In this document: positions 1-9,312 of the stretch, piece by piece
How positions within the stretch are numbered: position 1 is the stretch's first letter
Layout: each line of letters begins with the position of its first letter
Source of the DNA: UBA1447 sp964627535
GTDB lineage: Bacteria > Bacillota > Clostridia > Oscillospirales > Acutalibacteraceae
Reading direction: 5' to 3'
Assembly (NCBI GenBank): GCA_964627535.1
Contig: CAZVJW010000004.1
Location: 62,001 to 126,000 of the forward strand
Length of the DNA: 64,000 nt
The notes under the pieces: model-generated
Seen by the model: the letters and a program-made list of their open reading frames with translations, nothing else
What the model was told of the DNA's origin: nothing
Databases searched by the model: none
Made by a program: the position numbers and the translations under genes

Positions 1-1
1 T

Positions 2-1495
2 AAAATAATTGAGGAACGGTTCATCGTGTATGCCGCCCTTTGCAGCGCATCCGAAAAACTATTTGTGTCATATGCACGCAAGGATTTGGCAGGCGCGCAG
101 CTTTCTCCTTCGGAAATAGTTGCACAGATTAAAACCATCTTCCCGAATTGCCTTAAAAAAGATACTGCGGATATTCCCGACATTGAGACGGTTGAGGGTT
201 TGCGGCCGGCCTTTGAATTAACGGCAAAATTATGGTGTAAAGGTAACGAACTTTACGCATCTTTGCGTGAGTTTTTTAACAGCAGGGAAGACTACAAAGA
301 TAAACTGCTGGCGTTTGACAGGGCAGTTTCCTCAAAACAGTTTGAAATAGAAGATAAAGACACAGCGTTGGCGCTGTTCAGAAAAGATATGTACATGTCC
401 GCTTCCCGCGTGGAGAGCTATTTTAAATGCGCTTTTGCCTATTTCTGCAAATACGGCTTGAAAGCCGAGCCCAGAATAACAGCGGAATTGGACCCGATGC
501 AAAAGGGTACGGTTATTCATTATGTGCTGCAAAAACTGATTGAGAAGTATCCGGGCAAAGAACTTTCGGTATTGCCGAAAGAGCAAAGGCAAACGGAAAT
601 ACAAACATTTTTGAACGAATACCTTGAAGAAAAAATGGGCGGGTCGCAGGATAAACAGCAGCGCTTCACTTACCTTTTTAACCGGCTTTCAAGTATATTG
701 GAAGAGGTGGCCGCAAGGCTTGCGAAGGAATTCGAAACCGGCAGTTTTGTGCCTGTCAGTTTTGAACTGAAAATCGACAACGACGGTGATGTTCCGCCTT
801 ACGATATAGCGTTGGAAGACGGCGGTACGCTTAAAATAAAAGGCTTTGTGGACAGAGTGGATAAAATGGAAACAAACGGCAAAAGCTATGTCAGGGTGGT
901 TGATTACAAGTCTTCCGGCAAGGAGTTTCTGCTTTCCGATGTATTGGAAGGTTTGAATATGCAGATGCTTATTTATCTCTTTGCTATCTGGCAAAACGGT
1001 GCCGCTCTTTACGGCGACATTATTCCCGCCGGCGTGCTCTATATGCCTGTCAACGCACCGGCCGCGAAACTTAACAGAAACGCGACGCCGGCGGAAATCG
1101 AAGCGGAAAAAATAAAAAACAGCTGCATGAGCGGCATGCTGCTGAAAAACCTCGTAGTTATTCTCGGTATGGAAAAAGACGGAGAGGGTATATTTATACC
1201 TGCCGAAATCAGAAACGGCGAACCGGAAGGCACACTGATAAGTTTTGAACAAATGAAAAAGCTTAAAACAAGAGCCGATGAAATTCTGCGGGATATGGCG
1301 CATTCGCTTCACGCCGGCAGAATTGCCGCTGTTCCGAGCAAGGATGCTTACAAGACCGGCTGCGAATACTGCGATTATGCAGGTGTATGCGGGCATGAAA
1401 ACGGAATGCCGGTGCGCTTCATACAAAAACTGAAACATGAGGAAGCCCTGGCAAAGCTGGATGGGCAGGGAGGCGGCTGCAATGAATTGGACTGA
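2..1495 (+). CDS. addB: AddB, C-terminal part (ATP-dependent helicase/nuclease subunit B), 5' end outside window
   Basis: This is the C-terminal part of the AddB subunit of the AddAB (RexAB) double-strand-break resection enzyme. The frame is open from base 2, so the gene starts upstream of the window; a GTG at 26 lies within the protein and is not a start. The last 300 residues form the RecB-type nuclease domain: a GFVDRVD stretch and a VVDYKSSGK motif (about 900-920) carry the metal-binding Asp and the catalytic Lys. The four iron-sulfur cysteines typical of AddB are visible: one in YFKCAFAYFC (about 420-450) and three in the C-terminal CEYCDYAGVC pattern (about 1360-1390). Its end overlaps the start of addA by 14 bases, as expected for translational coupling within an addBA operon. 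Confidence 0.95.
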   Translation, partial: KIIEERFIVYAALCSASEKLFVSYARKDLAGAQLSPSEIVAQIKTIFPNCLKKDTADIPDIETVEGLRPAFELTAKLWCKGNELYASLREFFNSREDYKDKLLAFDRAVSSKQFEIEDKDTALALFRKDMYMSASRVESYFKCAFAYFCKYGLKAEPRITAELDPMQKGTVIHYVLQKLIEKYPGKELSVLPKEQRQTEIQTFLNEYLEEKMGGSQDKQQRFTYLFNRLSSILEEVAARLAKEFETGSFVPVSFELKIDNDGDVPPYDIALEDGGTLKIKGFVDRVDKMETNGKSYVRVVDYKSSGKEFLLSDVLEGLNMQMLIYLFAIWQNGAALYGDIIPAGVLYMPVNAPAAKLNRNATPAEIEAEKIKNSCMSGMLLKNLVVILGMEKDGEGIFIPAEIRNGEPEGTLISFEQMKKLKTRADEILRDMAHSLHAGRIAAVPSKDAYKTGCEYCDYAGVCGHENGMPVRFIQKLKHEEALAKLDGQGGGCNELD

Positions 1496-4400
1496 GGATC
1501 AGCTGAAAGCGATAACCGCCGTGAACGGAACGCTGCTTGTCTCCGCCGCCGCGGGTTCGGGCAAAACCGCCGTGCTTGTTGAAAGAGTCATCAGAAGGCT
1601 GACGGACGCTCAAAATCCGTGCGGTGCTGACAGCCTGCTGACAGTTACCTTCACCAAAGCCGCCGCGGCGCAGATGCGGGAGAGGATCGGCGAGGCACTG
1701 GCAAAACTTGTAGCCGAAAACCCCGCGGATACAAGGCTGGTCAGGCAGCAGATGCTTATGCCGTTTGCGCATATCTGCACCATCGACAGTTTTTGCAATG
1801 AACTTGTCCGCGAAAACTTTCATTTGCTTGAATTAAATCCCGATTACAAAATAATGGATGAAAGCGAACTTAAAATAATCCGAAACGAAGCCGCCGCGGC
1901 GGTTGTTGAAGCGCTTTATGAGGAAGACGCGCCGGAAACCCGGGATTTGGCTGAGCTGCTGATTCAGGGCAATGACGACAGCGTGCTTGCCGATTCAATT
2001 ATCCGTCTCTGTAATCAGGCGGAAGCGTATCCTTCTCCGGATTTATGGCTGAAAAGCCTGCTCATTCCGTTTGAAATGAATGAACCCGTGGAAAAAAGCG
2101 AATGGGGCAAAATAATCCTTGAGTATATCAGAGAAGGCTTGGAATACTGTCTACAGTCAAGCAATGCAATGCTGGCTTATATTAAGAACGATGATGAAGT
2201 CGCAAAAGCATACACCCCAACATTTTCAGCCGATGCCGCGATGTATCAAGGCTTGCTTGCCAAGATTGAAACCGGTGTCTGGGATGAAATAATCAAAGCG
2301 GTTCAAGAGTTTTCCTATGAAAGAATCGGCAGCGTACCGAGGGGTTATTCAAGTCCTGTTAAAGTTCAGGCACAGGCTAAGCGGGACAGCCTGAAAGGAA
2401 TTGTTAAAAAGTTTTCGTCTTATTTATGCGCATCCACATCGGAGCATGCGGATGATTTGGCATACCTGAAGCCGGTTGCCAACAAGCTGATTCAAGCCGT
2501 ATTTATGTTCAGGGAAAAGTTTAATGAACTGAAAAAAGAAGTCAACGGCGTCGATTTTTCCGATATAACGCATATGGCACTCGATTTGCTGATTGAAAAA
2601 GATGAGCAGGGGAAAACGCGCAGAACACCGCTTGCCGCTGAGCTTTCGCAAAGGTATACGGAAATTCTGGTGGATGAATATCAGGATATCAACAAAGCGC
2701 AGGATCTGATTTTTTCGGCGTTGTCAAAGGGCGGGCAAAACCTTTTTATGGTGGGTGATGTTAAACAAAGCATCTACCGCTTCAGGCAGGCAATGCCGGA
2801 AATATTCCTGGCCCGCCGTAATAAACTTCCGCTTTTTATAAAGGAAAATTACCCTGCGCGGGTAATTTTAGGCAGCAACTTCCGGTCCCGCAAAGGCATA
2901 ACAGGCATGGTTAATTTGGTTTTCGGCCAGCTGATGAGCGAAGCGGTCGGCGAGCTTGACTACACCGGCGGGGAAGAGCTTGTTCCCGCTGCGGATTACC
3001 CCGAAAGCGCGGCTCCCGATACGGAAATCCATATCATTGATATTTCCGGCGGTGTTGAGGACAGTAAAGCAAACACCGAGGCAAGGTATATCGCCGGCAT
3101 GATAAATAATATGCTGGCCTCAGGCTTTTCGGTTACGGATAAAAAAGGCGTCCGCCAAGCGCAATACAGAGATTTTTGCGTATTAATGCGCGCGCCGGGC
3201 GAAAAAGCGGCGGTATATATTGAAGAACTTTCAAAAAGAAATATCCCTGCTTACTCCGAGCTTGCCGGCGGTTTTTTTCAGGCGCAGGAAGTCGGGTTTA
3301 TGCTTGCGCTGATGCGGATACTGGATAATCCCATTCAGGATGTGCCGCTTTTAACCGTTTTGCTGTCACCGGTTTTCGGCTTTACGCCGGATGACCTGGC
3401 AAAGCTGAGGATAAACGAAAAACGCGCACCGCTTTATAACTGCCTGCTTTCGGCTCAGCGGAAGGGAAATGAAAAGTGTATTGATTTCCTAACGCAAATC
3501 GAATCGTTCCGCCGCCTGAGCTCAACCCTTTCGGCAGGTGAGCTTGTCCGAAGACTCTTGGAGGAAACGGGCTATCTGGCGATAGCCGGGGCAATGAGCA
3601 ATGGCTCCCGGCGCCGGGCAAATCTTCACCTGCTGCTGGATTATGCCAACAAGTATGAGGCCGCAGGGCATATCGGGCTTTCCGGTTTTATAAGGTTTAT
3701 TGACAAACTTGACAAAACTGAAGGTGACCTGTCCGCTGCCATGGAGCTTTCCGAAGCGGCCAATGTGGTAAGAGTGATGAGTATTCATAAAAGCAAGGGG
3801 CTGGAGTTCCCGGTTTGCATTCTTTCGAATTGCTCCGCTAATTTCAATACAGATTCACAAAAGGGCAATATCGTTATTAACACGCGTGCGGGTATCGGGA
3901 TGCGGCGAAGGGATATCAAAACCTTCAGGCAGTTTGATACCGTAAGCCGCCGCGCGGCAGCACTGGCTGCTGAGCAGGTTGACCGGTCGGAGGAGCTGAG
4001 GGTGCTCTATGTCGCTTTAACAAGAGCCAAAGAACGGCTGATAACAGTCATGAGCATCAAAAATCCGGAGAACAAACTATCATCCCTTGCAGGGTTAATT
4101 AACAATGACGAAAAAATAGCGCCTTTCGCGGTAAGAAACTGCACAAGCTTTGCCGATTGGATTTTAACAGCAGCCCTTCGCCATCCGGATGCGAAACCGC
4201 TCAGGGATCTTGCAAGTGCCGATTCATCCATATCGGTCCCGGCGGACTTTGCGCTGAAAGTCATTTGCAAAAAAGAAGAAACCGTTGCCGAACAGGATGA
4301 AAACAACGAGATGAATACAAAACCCGATGCCGTGCTGCTCGAAGAAATCAAAAACAGGCTTTCATATGTTTACCCGTATGAGGCGCTTTCGGCGGTTGTG

Positions 4401-5000
4401 GCAAAACGCGCGGCTTCGGAACTGGAGGAGCACGGCATCAACAGGGAATATTTTGCCGCCTCACGCCCGGCGTTTTTAGACAAGGGCGGGCTGACTCCGG
4501 CGCAGCGCGGCACGGCTATTCATAAGTATATGCAGTATGCAGATTATACAAATGCCCAAAGCGATGCCGACGCGGAGCGTGACCGCCTTATGGAAGCAGG
4601 CTTTTTAACCGAACTTGAGGGCGCTGCGGTTGATCTTGCGAAAATAAACGTTTTTTTCCGGAGCTCTTTGGCAAGCCGGATTTTCAGTGCCGAAAAACTG
4701 ATGAGAGAGCAGAAGTTTACGGTAAGAATTCCCGCGCGTGAGCTTTACCCAGATTTGCCCGAAAACGCACAAAATGAATTTGTTGTGGTGCAGGGGATTG
4801 CCGACTGCGCATTTGTTGAAAACGGCGAACTTGTTATTTTGGATTATAAAACGGACAGAGGAGTCACCCCGGAAATCCTCGCCGAGCGCTACACCGGCCA
4901 GCTCGCTATCTACCGCCGCGCGCTGGAGGAATGCCTGGAGATGAAGGTGAAAGAAGCGCTGCTGTATTCGTTTGAGCTGGAATTGATGGTGTCAGTTTAA
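1482..5000 (+). CDS. addA: AddA, ATP-dependent helicase/nuclease subunit A
   Basis: AddA is the UvrD-like helicase plus RecB-type nuclease that works with AddB in end resection and recombinational repair. The start chosen is the ATG at 1482, behind a GGGAGG at about 1468, giving 1,172 residues that begin MNWTEDQLKAI; an upstream ATG at 1437 lies inside addB without a good site. Visible motifs in order are Walker A AAAGSGKTA (near the N terminus), Walker B VDEYQD (about 2670), GDVKQSIYRFRQ (about 2755), SIHKSKGLEFPV (about 3780), LYVALTRAKERL (about 4010), and the nuclease core VILDYKTDRG (about 4835) followed by GQLAIYRRAL. All look intact. Length is close to the usual 1,200 or so residues. 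Confidence 0.96.
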   Translation: MNWTEDQLKAITAVNGTLLVSAAAGSGKTAVLVERVIRRLTDAQNPCGADSLLTVTFTKAAAAQMRERIGEALAKLVAENPADTRLVRQQMLMPFAHICTIDSFCNELVRENFHLLELNPDYKIMDESELKIIRNEAAAAVVEALYEEDAPETRDLAELLIQGNDDSVLADSIIRLCNQAEAYPSPDLWLKSLLIPFEMNEPVEKSEWGKIILEYIREGLEYCLQSSNAMLAYIKNDDEVAKAYTPTFSADAAMYQGLLAKIETGVWDEIIKAVQEFSYERIGSVPRGYSSPVKVQAQAKRDSLKGIVKKFSSYLCASTSEHADDLAYLKPVANKLIQAVFMFREKFNELKKEVNGVDFSDITHMALDLLIEKDEQGKTRRTPLAAELSQRYTEILVDEYQDINKAQDLIFSALSKGGQNLFMVGDVKQSIYRFRQAMPEIFLARRNKLPLFIKENYPARVILGSNFRSRKGITGMVNLVFGQLMSEAVGELDYTGGEELVPAADYPESAAPDTEIHIIDISGGVEDSKANTEARYIAGMINNMLASGFSVTDKKGVRQAQYRDFCVLMRAPGEKAAVYIEELSKRNIPAYSELAGGFFQAQEVGFMLALMRILDNPIQDVPLLTVLLSPVFGFTPDDLAKLRINEKRAPLYNCLLSAQRKGNEKCIDFLTQIESFRRLSSTLSAGELVRRLLEETGYLAIAGAMSNGSRRRANLHLLLDYANKYEAAGHIGLSGFIRFIDKLDKTEGDLSAAMELSEAANVVRVMSIHKSKGLEFPVCILSNCSANFNTDSQKGNIVINTRAGIGMRRRDIKTFRQFDTVSRRAAALAAEQVDRSEELRVLYVALTRAKERLITVMSIKNPENKLSSLAGLINNDEKIAPFAVRNCTSFADWILTAALRHPDAKPLRDLASADSSISVPADFALKVICKKEETVAEQDENNEMNTKPDAVLLEEIKNRLSYVYPYEALSAVVAKRAASELEEHGINREYFAASRPAFLDKGGLTPAQRGTAIHKYMQYADYTNAQSDADAERDRLMEAGFLTELEGAAVDLAKINVFFRSSLASRIFSAEKLMREQKFTVRIPARELYPDLPENAQNEFVVVQGIADCAFVENGELVILDYKTDRGVTPEILAERYTGQLAIYRRALEECLEMKVKEALLYSFELELMVSV

Positions 5001-5061
5001 TGCTCCCGCAACAAAACCTCACGCAACAGCATATATAAAAAACAGTATGTAAAAAAAACAC

Positions 5062-5090
5062 TTGCATTCACATCCTTATTGTGTTAAAAT
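5062..5090 (+). promoter_or_regulatory. Promoter of rpmE
   Basis: A TTGCAT box (5062-5067), 17-base spacer and TAAAAT box (5085-5090) lie 41 bases before the L31 start. This fits a housekeeping sigma-A promoter. It is inferred from sequence only. Confidence 0.6.
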
Positions 5091-5131
5091 CCATTTGCTT
5101 ATAATACCCAACCAATAAAGAGGTGACAGAA

Positions 5132-5347
5132 ATGAAGGAAGGAATCCATCCCAAATACGAAAAGACAAGCATCCACTGCGCTTGCGGCGAAGTTATTGAT
5201 ACCGCATCGACAAGGCAGAATATGCGTGTTGACATTTGCTCCAAGTGCCATCCGTTTTTTACCGGCAAGCAAAAGCTTGTTGATACCGGCGGACGGGTAG
5301 ACCGCTTTAAAAAGCGCTTCAACATTCAGTCAAGCGAAACGGAATAA
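5132..5347 (+). CDS. rpmE: 50S ribosomal protein L31 (zinc-binding type)
   Basis: Small 71-residue protein beginning MKEGIHPKYEKT, the typical L31 start, in the large ribosomal subunit at the subunit interface. The ATG at 5132 is preferred over the GTG at 5123 because AGAGGTGA (5119-5126) then sits at the correct distance. Cysteines in CAC (about residue 16-18) and CSKC (about residue 36-39) form the zinc site, so this is the zinc-containing (C+) paralogue rather than the zinc-free YtiA type. It has its own promoter upstream and a strong terminator directly downstream, so it is a single-gene transcript. Confidence 0.97.
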   Translation: MKEGIHPKYEKTSIHCACGEVIDTASTRQNMRVDICSKCHPFFTGKQKLVDTGGRVDRFKKRFNIQSSETE

Positions 5348-5352
5348 CAAAA

Positions 5353-5385
5353 ACGGACGGTGCACTGCACCGTCTGATTTTTTCT
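5353..5385 (+). terminator. Rho-independent terminator after rpmE
   Basis: An 8-bp perfect stem GACGGTGC/GCACCGTC (5356-5363 and 5367-5374) with a 3-base loop is followed by GATTTTTT. Classic intrinsic terminator. Confidence 0.9.
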
Positions 5386-5397
5386 AAAGGTTAACTG

Positions 5398-5418
5398 TTT
5401 TTTAAAAGGGATTAGTAT
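5398..5418 (-). repeat. Solo repeat end, family C (ATACTAATCCCT)
   Basis: The plus strand reads TTTTAAAAGGGATTAGTAT at the right side. Read on the minus strand it is ATACTAATCCCTTTTAAAA, which matches 51543-51562 except for one extra C there. Both share the ATACTAA terminus with repeat families A and B, so this looks like the remaining end of a related element. Confidence 0.5.
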
Positions 5419-5506
5419 TGGGCGACCGAGAGGTAAACTTGAAATCTTTTACCATAGGCAACCGAGAGGATGGTTTCGTTCTCCAGCTTCTTCTCCATTT
5501 CTTCCC

Positions 5507-5525
5507 GCGGCGAAGCCGCATTTTT
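5507..5525 (+). terminator. Short hairpin with T-run upstream of yigZ
   Basis: GCGGC-GAA-GCCGC followed by ATTTTT, 41 bases before the yigZ start. It could be a weak intrinsic terminator or leader attenuator. The stem is only 5 bp, so this is tentative. Just upstream, GGCGACCGAGAGG and GGCAACCGAGAGG (about 5420 and 5457) form a short direct repeat. Confidence 0.4.
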
Positions 5526-5565
5526 CCACTTCCTCTCCATATCCCACGAATTAAGGGGTGAACGC

Positions 5566-6192
5566 ATGGATTACAAAACCGTTGCCCGCACAGCGCAGGC
5601 CGAATTCACCGTCAAACGCTCCCGATTCATCGGGCATATCATGCCGGTAACCTCGCAGGAGCAAGCGCTTGAATTCATCGCCGGGATCAAAACAAAACAT
5701 TGGGACGCGACCCACAATGTTTACGCCTATATGCTCCGGGAAGGGCAGACGAGGCGGTATTCCGATGACGGCGAGCCGCAGGGAACCGCCGGAGTCCCGG
5801 TACTTGATGTGCTGCTGAAAGAAAACCTGACGGACTGCGCCGTCGTTGTCACCCGTTATTTCGGCGGAGTGATGCTCGGCGCGGGCGGGCTTGTGCGAGC
5901 GTATTCCCATGCCGCGAAAATCGCCGTTGACGCGGGCGGGATAATCACCATGTCACTTTGCGCCTTATTGAAAATTAACTGCGACTATCATTTGTACGGC
6001 AGGCTTTCCTCGCTCATCCCGGAACTCGGCGGGGCAATGGAGGATACCGTCTTCGCCGATGCGGTTACCGTCACCGCCCGCGTACCGCTCGAACAGCTTG
6101 AAATGTTTGACGCGAAACTTACCGATTTAAGTTTAGGGCGCGTTATAAGCGAAAAAACAGGAGAAATTTTTGCGGAAACAAAAATAAAATAA
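5566..6192 (+). CDS. yigZ: YigZ/IMPACT family protein
   Basis: A 208-residue member of the UPF0029/IMPACT family (YigZ in E. coli, YvyE in Bacillus). The start is the ATG at 5566, with AAGGGGTG nine bases upstream; the frame stays open upstream but without a ribosome site or family similarity. Family hallmarks visible are FTVKRSRFIGH near residue 15-25, DDGEPQGTAGVP at about residue 65-76, and VVTRYFGGVMLGAGGLVRAY at about residue 90-110, followed by a C-terminal DUF1949-like ferredoxin fold. The biochemical role is not firmly established; IMPACT in eukaryotes binds GCN1. It is a stand-alone gene followed by a family A repeat. Confidence 0.9.
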   Translation: MDYKTVARTAQAEFTVKRSRFIGHIMPVTSQEQALEFIAGIKTKHWDATHNVYAYMLREGQTRRYSDDGEPQGTAGVPVLDVLLKENLTDCAVVVTRYFGGVMLGAGGLVRAYSHAAKIAVDAGGIITMSLCALLKINCDYHLYGRLSSLIPELGGAMEDTVFADAVTVTARVPLEQLEMFDAKLTDLSLGRVISEKTGEIFAETKIK

Positions 6193-6263
6193 ATATTTAT
6201 ATTAATAAAGGGATTTGTCTTTGTTGTGCGTATATAGCTTATGAAGACATTTTTTTGCAATTA

Positions 6264-6421
6264 ATACTAACCACCGATAAAACGCATTGAATCTTAGCGG
6301 TCTTTTTTGCGCCGTACTGCGTTGTCCTCCTTGCCTTGCGACAGCAAAGCATCGTCGTCCGCCTTGTACCGCACAAAAAATCATCGCAAATCTAACAACG
6401 CTTTTCATCGCCGATTAGTAT
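6264..6421 (+). mobile_element. Family A repeat, copy 1 (158-bp MITE-like imperfect palindrome)
   Basis: The stretch begins ATACTAACCACCGAT and ends ATCGCCGATTAGTAT, so the ends are imperfect inverted repeats of about 22 bases. The inner part is also self-complementary (GCGGTCTTTTTTG against CAAAAAATCATCGC on the other side). The reverse complement recurs at 59971-60128 with the same length and only about six differences. There is no coding potential that matches a protein family. The repeat ends two bases before the dgt ribosome binding site. Confidence 0.85.
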
Positions 6422-6438
6422 AAAGGGGGGTGAGACTC

Positions 6439-7464
6439 TTGGAAAAATCCATAAGAGAAGGAACCTGGGAACTTGAACGGTTAACCCTGTCGCCCCGCGC
6501 GGCTTTTTCGGAAAACAGCCGCGGCAGGCAATTTCCGCAGGAGGAATGCTATGTCCGCACAGCTTTTCAGCGTGACAGAGACCGTATCATCCACTGCAAC
6601 TCTTTCAGGCGCTTAAAACATAAAACACAGGTTTTTCTATCGCCGGAGGGCGACCATTACCGCACCCGCCTGACCCATACCCTTGAAGTTTCGCAAATCG
6701 CCAGAACCATCGCAAAGGCGCTGCGGCTTAATGAGGATTTGACAGAGGCTATCGCTCTGGGGCATGATTTGGGGCATACGCCATTCGGCCACGCCGGTGA
6801 AAGGGCTCTCAACGAGGTTTATCCGGGCGGTTTCAAGCATTATCAGCAAAGCCTGCGGGTTGTCGATCTTTTAGAAAACGACGGCAGGGGCTTAAATCTA
6901 ACTTATGAAGTCAGAAACGGCATTGAAATGCATACCAATGGCGATGCCGATACTCTTGAGGGTAAAATTGTAAGGCTGTCTGACAGAATTGCTTATATCA
7001 ACCACGATATTGACGATGCAATCAACGCCAATGTGTTGCTGGAAAGTGATATTCCCTATGATTTACGGGTTAAGCTGGGGATGACAAAATCAAAGAGAAT
7101 TAATACCCTTGTCATATCCGCTATAAAAAACAGTTTTTATGATATTTGCCTGGGCGATGATGCCAAGGATGCGTTCGAAGAACTTCATAAGTTTATGTTT
7201 GAAAATGTATATAAAAACAAGGATTGCAAAAGCGAAGAACCGAAGGCGATTGAGTTGGTGACCTGGCTTTACAATTATTTTAAAAAGAATTCTTCCAGGC
7301 TGCCGCCGAACTTTAGAGAAATTGCGGATTCGGAAGGAGCCGAGCGCGCTGCCTGCGATTATATTGCCGGTATGACGGACAGATATGCGGTTAAAACATT
7401 CAATGAACTGTTTGTCCCAAAATCATGGTCATACGATGATGAAGAAAGACGCCCCGCCCGTTAA
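6439..7464 (+). CDS. dgt: dGTPase family HD-domain triphosphohydrolase
   Basis: HD-domain enzyme of the dGTP triphosphohydrolase family, which splits dNTPs to deoxynucleoside plus triphosphate and so helps control dNTP pools. Metal-binding residues are visible: RLTHTLEVSQIAR (first His, about residue 80), LGHDLGHTPFGHAGE (the HD pair, about residue 115) and a later SDRIAYINHDIDDA (about residue 190). The start used is TTG 6439, six bases after GGGGGGTGA (6425-6432); a GTG at 6430 lies in frame but overlaps that site. It is followed 55 bases later by dnaG and then sigA, an order common in Clostridia, where it links nucleotide metabolism to replication priming. Confidence 0.92.
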   Translation: MEKSIREGTWELERLTLSPRAAFSENSRGRQFPQEECYVRTAFQRDRDRIIHCNSFRRLKHKTQVFLSPEGDHYRTRLTHTLEVSQIARTIAKALRLNEDLTEAIALGHDLGHTPFGHAGERALNEVYPGGFKHYQQSLRVVDLLENDGRGLNLTYEVRNGIEMHTNGDADTLEGKIVRLSDRIAYINHDIDDAINANVLLESDIPYDLRVKLGMTKSKRINTLVISAIKNSFYDICLGDDAKDAFEELHKFMFENVYKNKDCKSEEPKAIELVTWLYNYFKKNSSRLPPNFREIADSEGAERAACDYIAGMTDRYAVKTFNELFVPKSWSYDDEERRPAR

Positions 7465-7490
7465 CCGGGTAACCTGTTAACCCGGTTACC
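7463..7490 (+). repeat. Hairpin between dgt and dnaG
   Basis: AACCGGGT (7463-7470) pairs with ACCCGGTT (7480-7487). There is no T-run, so it is not a typical terminator. It may be an RNA-stabilising stem inside the dgt-dnaG transcript. Confidence 0.5.
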
Positions 7491-7519
7491 GGGGAACATG
7501 CCTGAAAGGTGTTGACAGT

Positions 7520-9286
7520 ATGGCAATCAGCGATGAATTCCTGCAGGAACTTCGTGAAAGAATCGATATCGAAACGGTTATATCGCCTTATGTCAACCTG
7601 CGCCGGCGGGGCAGATTGCTTACCGGCTTGTGCCCTTTTCACAATGAAAAAACCCCGTCTTTCACGGTCTATTCCGACAGCCAATCGTTTTACTGCTTCG
7701 GCTGCGGAGCCGGCGGTGAGATAGTAACCTTCGTGCGGCGCATCGAAAACCTTGACTTTATCGAGGCGGTAAAAAGCCTTGCCCAAAAAGCGGGGCTTCA
7801 AATGCCGGAGGACGGATATGACGATACCCTTTCAAAGCAACGCGCTGCTATCCTTGCCGCCAACCGCGAGGCAGCAAGGTTCTATAACGAAACATTGATG
7901 AGCCCGCAAGGCAAACACGCGCTCGATTATCTCATAAACAGGGGAATGTCGCCGGCGATGATTAAACATTTCGGCGTGGGTTATGCGCCTGATTTGTGGG
8001 ATGGGCTTCTCGGGCATATGCGTACTGCGGGCTGCGCAATAGCCGATTTGATAGAAGCAAATCTTATCAGAAAAAGCGCAAAAAACGACAAAGACTTTTT
8101 TTACGACAATTTCAAGAACCGGATAATGATACCGATAATCGACCTGCGCGGCAATATTATCGCCTTCGGTGGCAGGGTGCTGGACGATTCAAAACCGAAG
8201 TATATCAATACTTCCGATACGCTTGTTTACAAAAAGAGTCAAGGCGTTTTTGCGTTGAATTTCGCGAAAAACGGCAACAGCGGAAAGTTGATTTTGGCGG
8301 AAGGATATATGGATGTCATTGCTTTACACCAGGCAGGTTTTACAAATGCGGTTGCCTGCCTCGGTACAGCTTTTACAAGGGAGCAGGCGCAGTTGATTTC
8401 GCGTTATGCAACAGAGGTGGTTTTAGCCTACGATTCCGATGAAGCCGGACAGGAAGCCACTAAAAAGGCAATAACTGTTTTGAGCCAAACGGGTGTAAAA
8501 ATACATGTGCTCACACTCGCCGGAGGCAAAGACCCCGATGAGATCATTAAAAAACATGGCCGGGAGCGTTTCCAAAATCTTTTGGACGGCGCCGCGAATG
8601 ACATTGAATATAAACTCAACCGCGAGCGGGATAAGTACGATATAACCACCGATGACGGCAAGATGAATTTTTTGTATGCGGCTGTTGCTGTTCTGGCCGG
8701 GCTGCAAAGCCCGATTGAGGTTGACATTTACGCTTCAACCCTGTCGGAGGAATTAAAAGTCGGCAAGGAAGCAATTCTAATACAGGTGAAGGATCTTAAA
8801 AGAAAGCAAGGACGGGGAAAGGACAGGGAAAGATTCAAAGCTGTTCAGCGCAGTACTTCCGGTTTTGGTGACAGAGTGAATCCGGAACGCCACAAAAACA
8901 TGAAGGCAGCCAAGGCGGAAGAAACTCTTATTGCAACGCTTTTGAGAAGTCCGGATTTTTACAAAAAGATCAGCGCAAAAATAAAGCCGGATGATTTTAT
9001 AACGGATTTCAACAGAAGAGTTTTTAACCTGCTTTATGAAAGGTTGAGCGAAGGAAAGGGAATTGATCTTACCCTTCTTGCCACCGGGTTTACGGGCGAA
9101 GAGATGGACAGGGTGACAAAGTTTTTTATTATGGGTTCGCAAATCAGCAACACCATAGCAGAGTGCGATGACTGTATAAATGTATTGAAAGAGGAAAAGA
9201 TCAGACAGATTATAATCAATCCTGCCGAAACAAATGATGAGGAGTTTTTAAATCTGTTTAAAAATAAAAATTATTCAGGCGAATAA
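7520..9286 (+). CDS. dnaG: DNA primase DnaG
   Basis: Primase that lays down RNA primers at the replication fork. 588 residues, close to the family length. The N-terminal CHC2 zinc ribbon is intact (CPFH at about residue 38 and CFGCGAGG at about residue 60). The catalytic core carries FGGRVLDD (about residue 220), and the TOPRIM residues LAEGYMDVIALHQAGF and YDSDEAGQEA are in place (about residues 255-310). The C-terminal part is the DnaB-helicase interaction region and is more divergent. Start ATG 7520 has AAAGGTG nine bases upstream. The sigA gene follows after 26 bases. Confidence 0.97.
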   Translation: MAISDEFLQELRERIDIETVISPYVNLRRRGRLLTGLCPFHNEKTPSFTVYSDSQSFYCFGCGAGGEIVTFVRRIENLDFIEAVKSLAQKAGLQMPEDGYDDTLSKQRAAILAANREAARFYNETLMSPQGKHALDYLINRGMSPAMIKHFGVGYAPDLWDGLLGHMRTAGCAIADLIEANLIRKSAKNDKDFFYDNFKNRIMIPIIDLRGNIIAFGGRVLDDSKPKYINTSDTLVYKKSQGVFALNFAKNGNSGKLILAEGYMDVIALHQAGFTNAVACLGTAFTREQAQLISRYATEVVLAYDSDEAGQEATKKAITVLSQTGVKIHVLTLAGGKDPDEIIKKHGRERFQNLLDGAANDIEYKLNRERDKYDITTDDGKMNFLYAAVAVLAGLQSPIEVDIYASTLSEELKVGKEAILIQVKDLKRKQGRGKDRERFKAVQRSTSGFGDRVNPERHKNMKAAKAEETLIATLLRSPDFYKKISAKIKPDDFITDFNRRVFNLLYERLSEGKGIDLTLLATGFTGEEMDRVTKFFIMGSQISNTIAECDDCINVLKEEKIRQIIINPAETNDEEFLNLFKNKNYSGE

Positions 9287-9312
9287 ACTTATTGATATGA
9301 AGGAGATTGATC

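Noticed and set aside
689..1438. Long minus-strand ORF inside addB
   Set aside because: Antisense shadow of the nuclease domain, with no start signal and no recognisable motif.
6416..6421. TAGTAT at the end of family A copy 1 as a -10 box for dgt
   Set aside because: A transcript starting there would begin at or inside the dgt ribosome binding site, and there is no -35-like box 17 bases upstream.
7996..8442. 148-codon ORF in another frame inside dnaG
   Set aside because: Overlaps the TOPRIM coding region completely and has no ribosome site or motif of its own.
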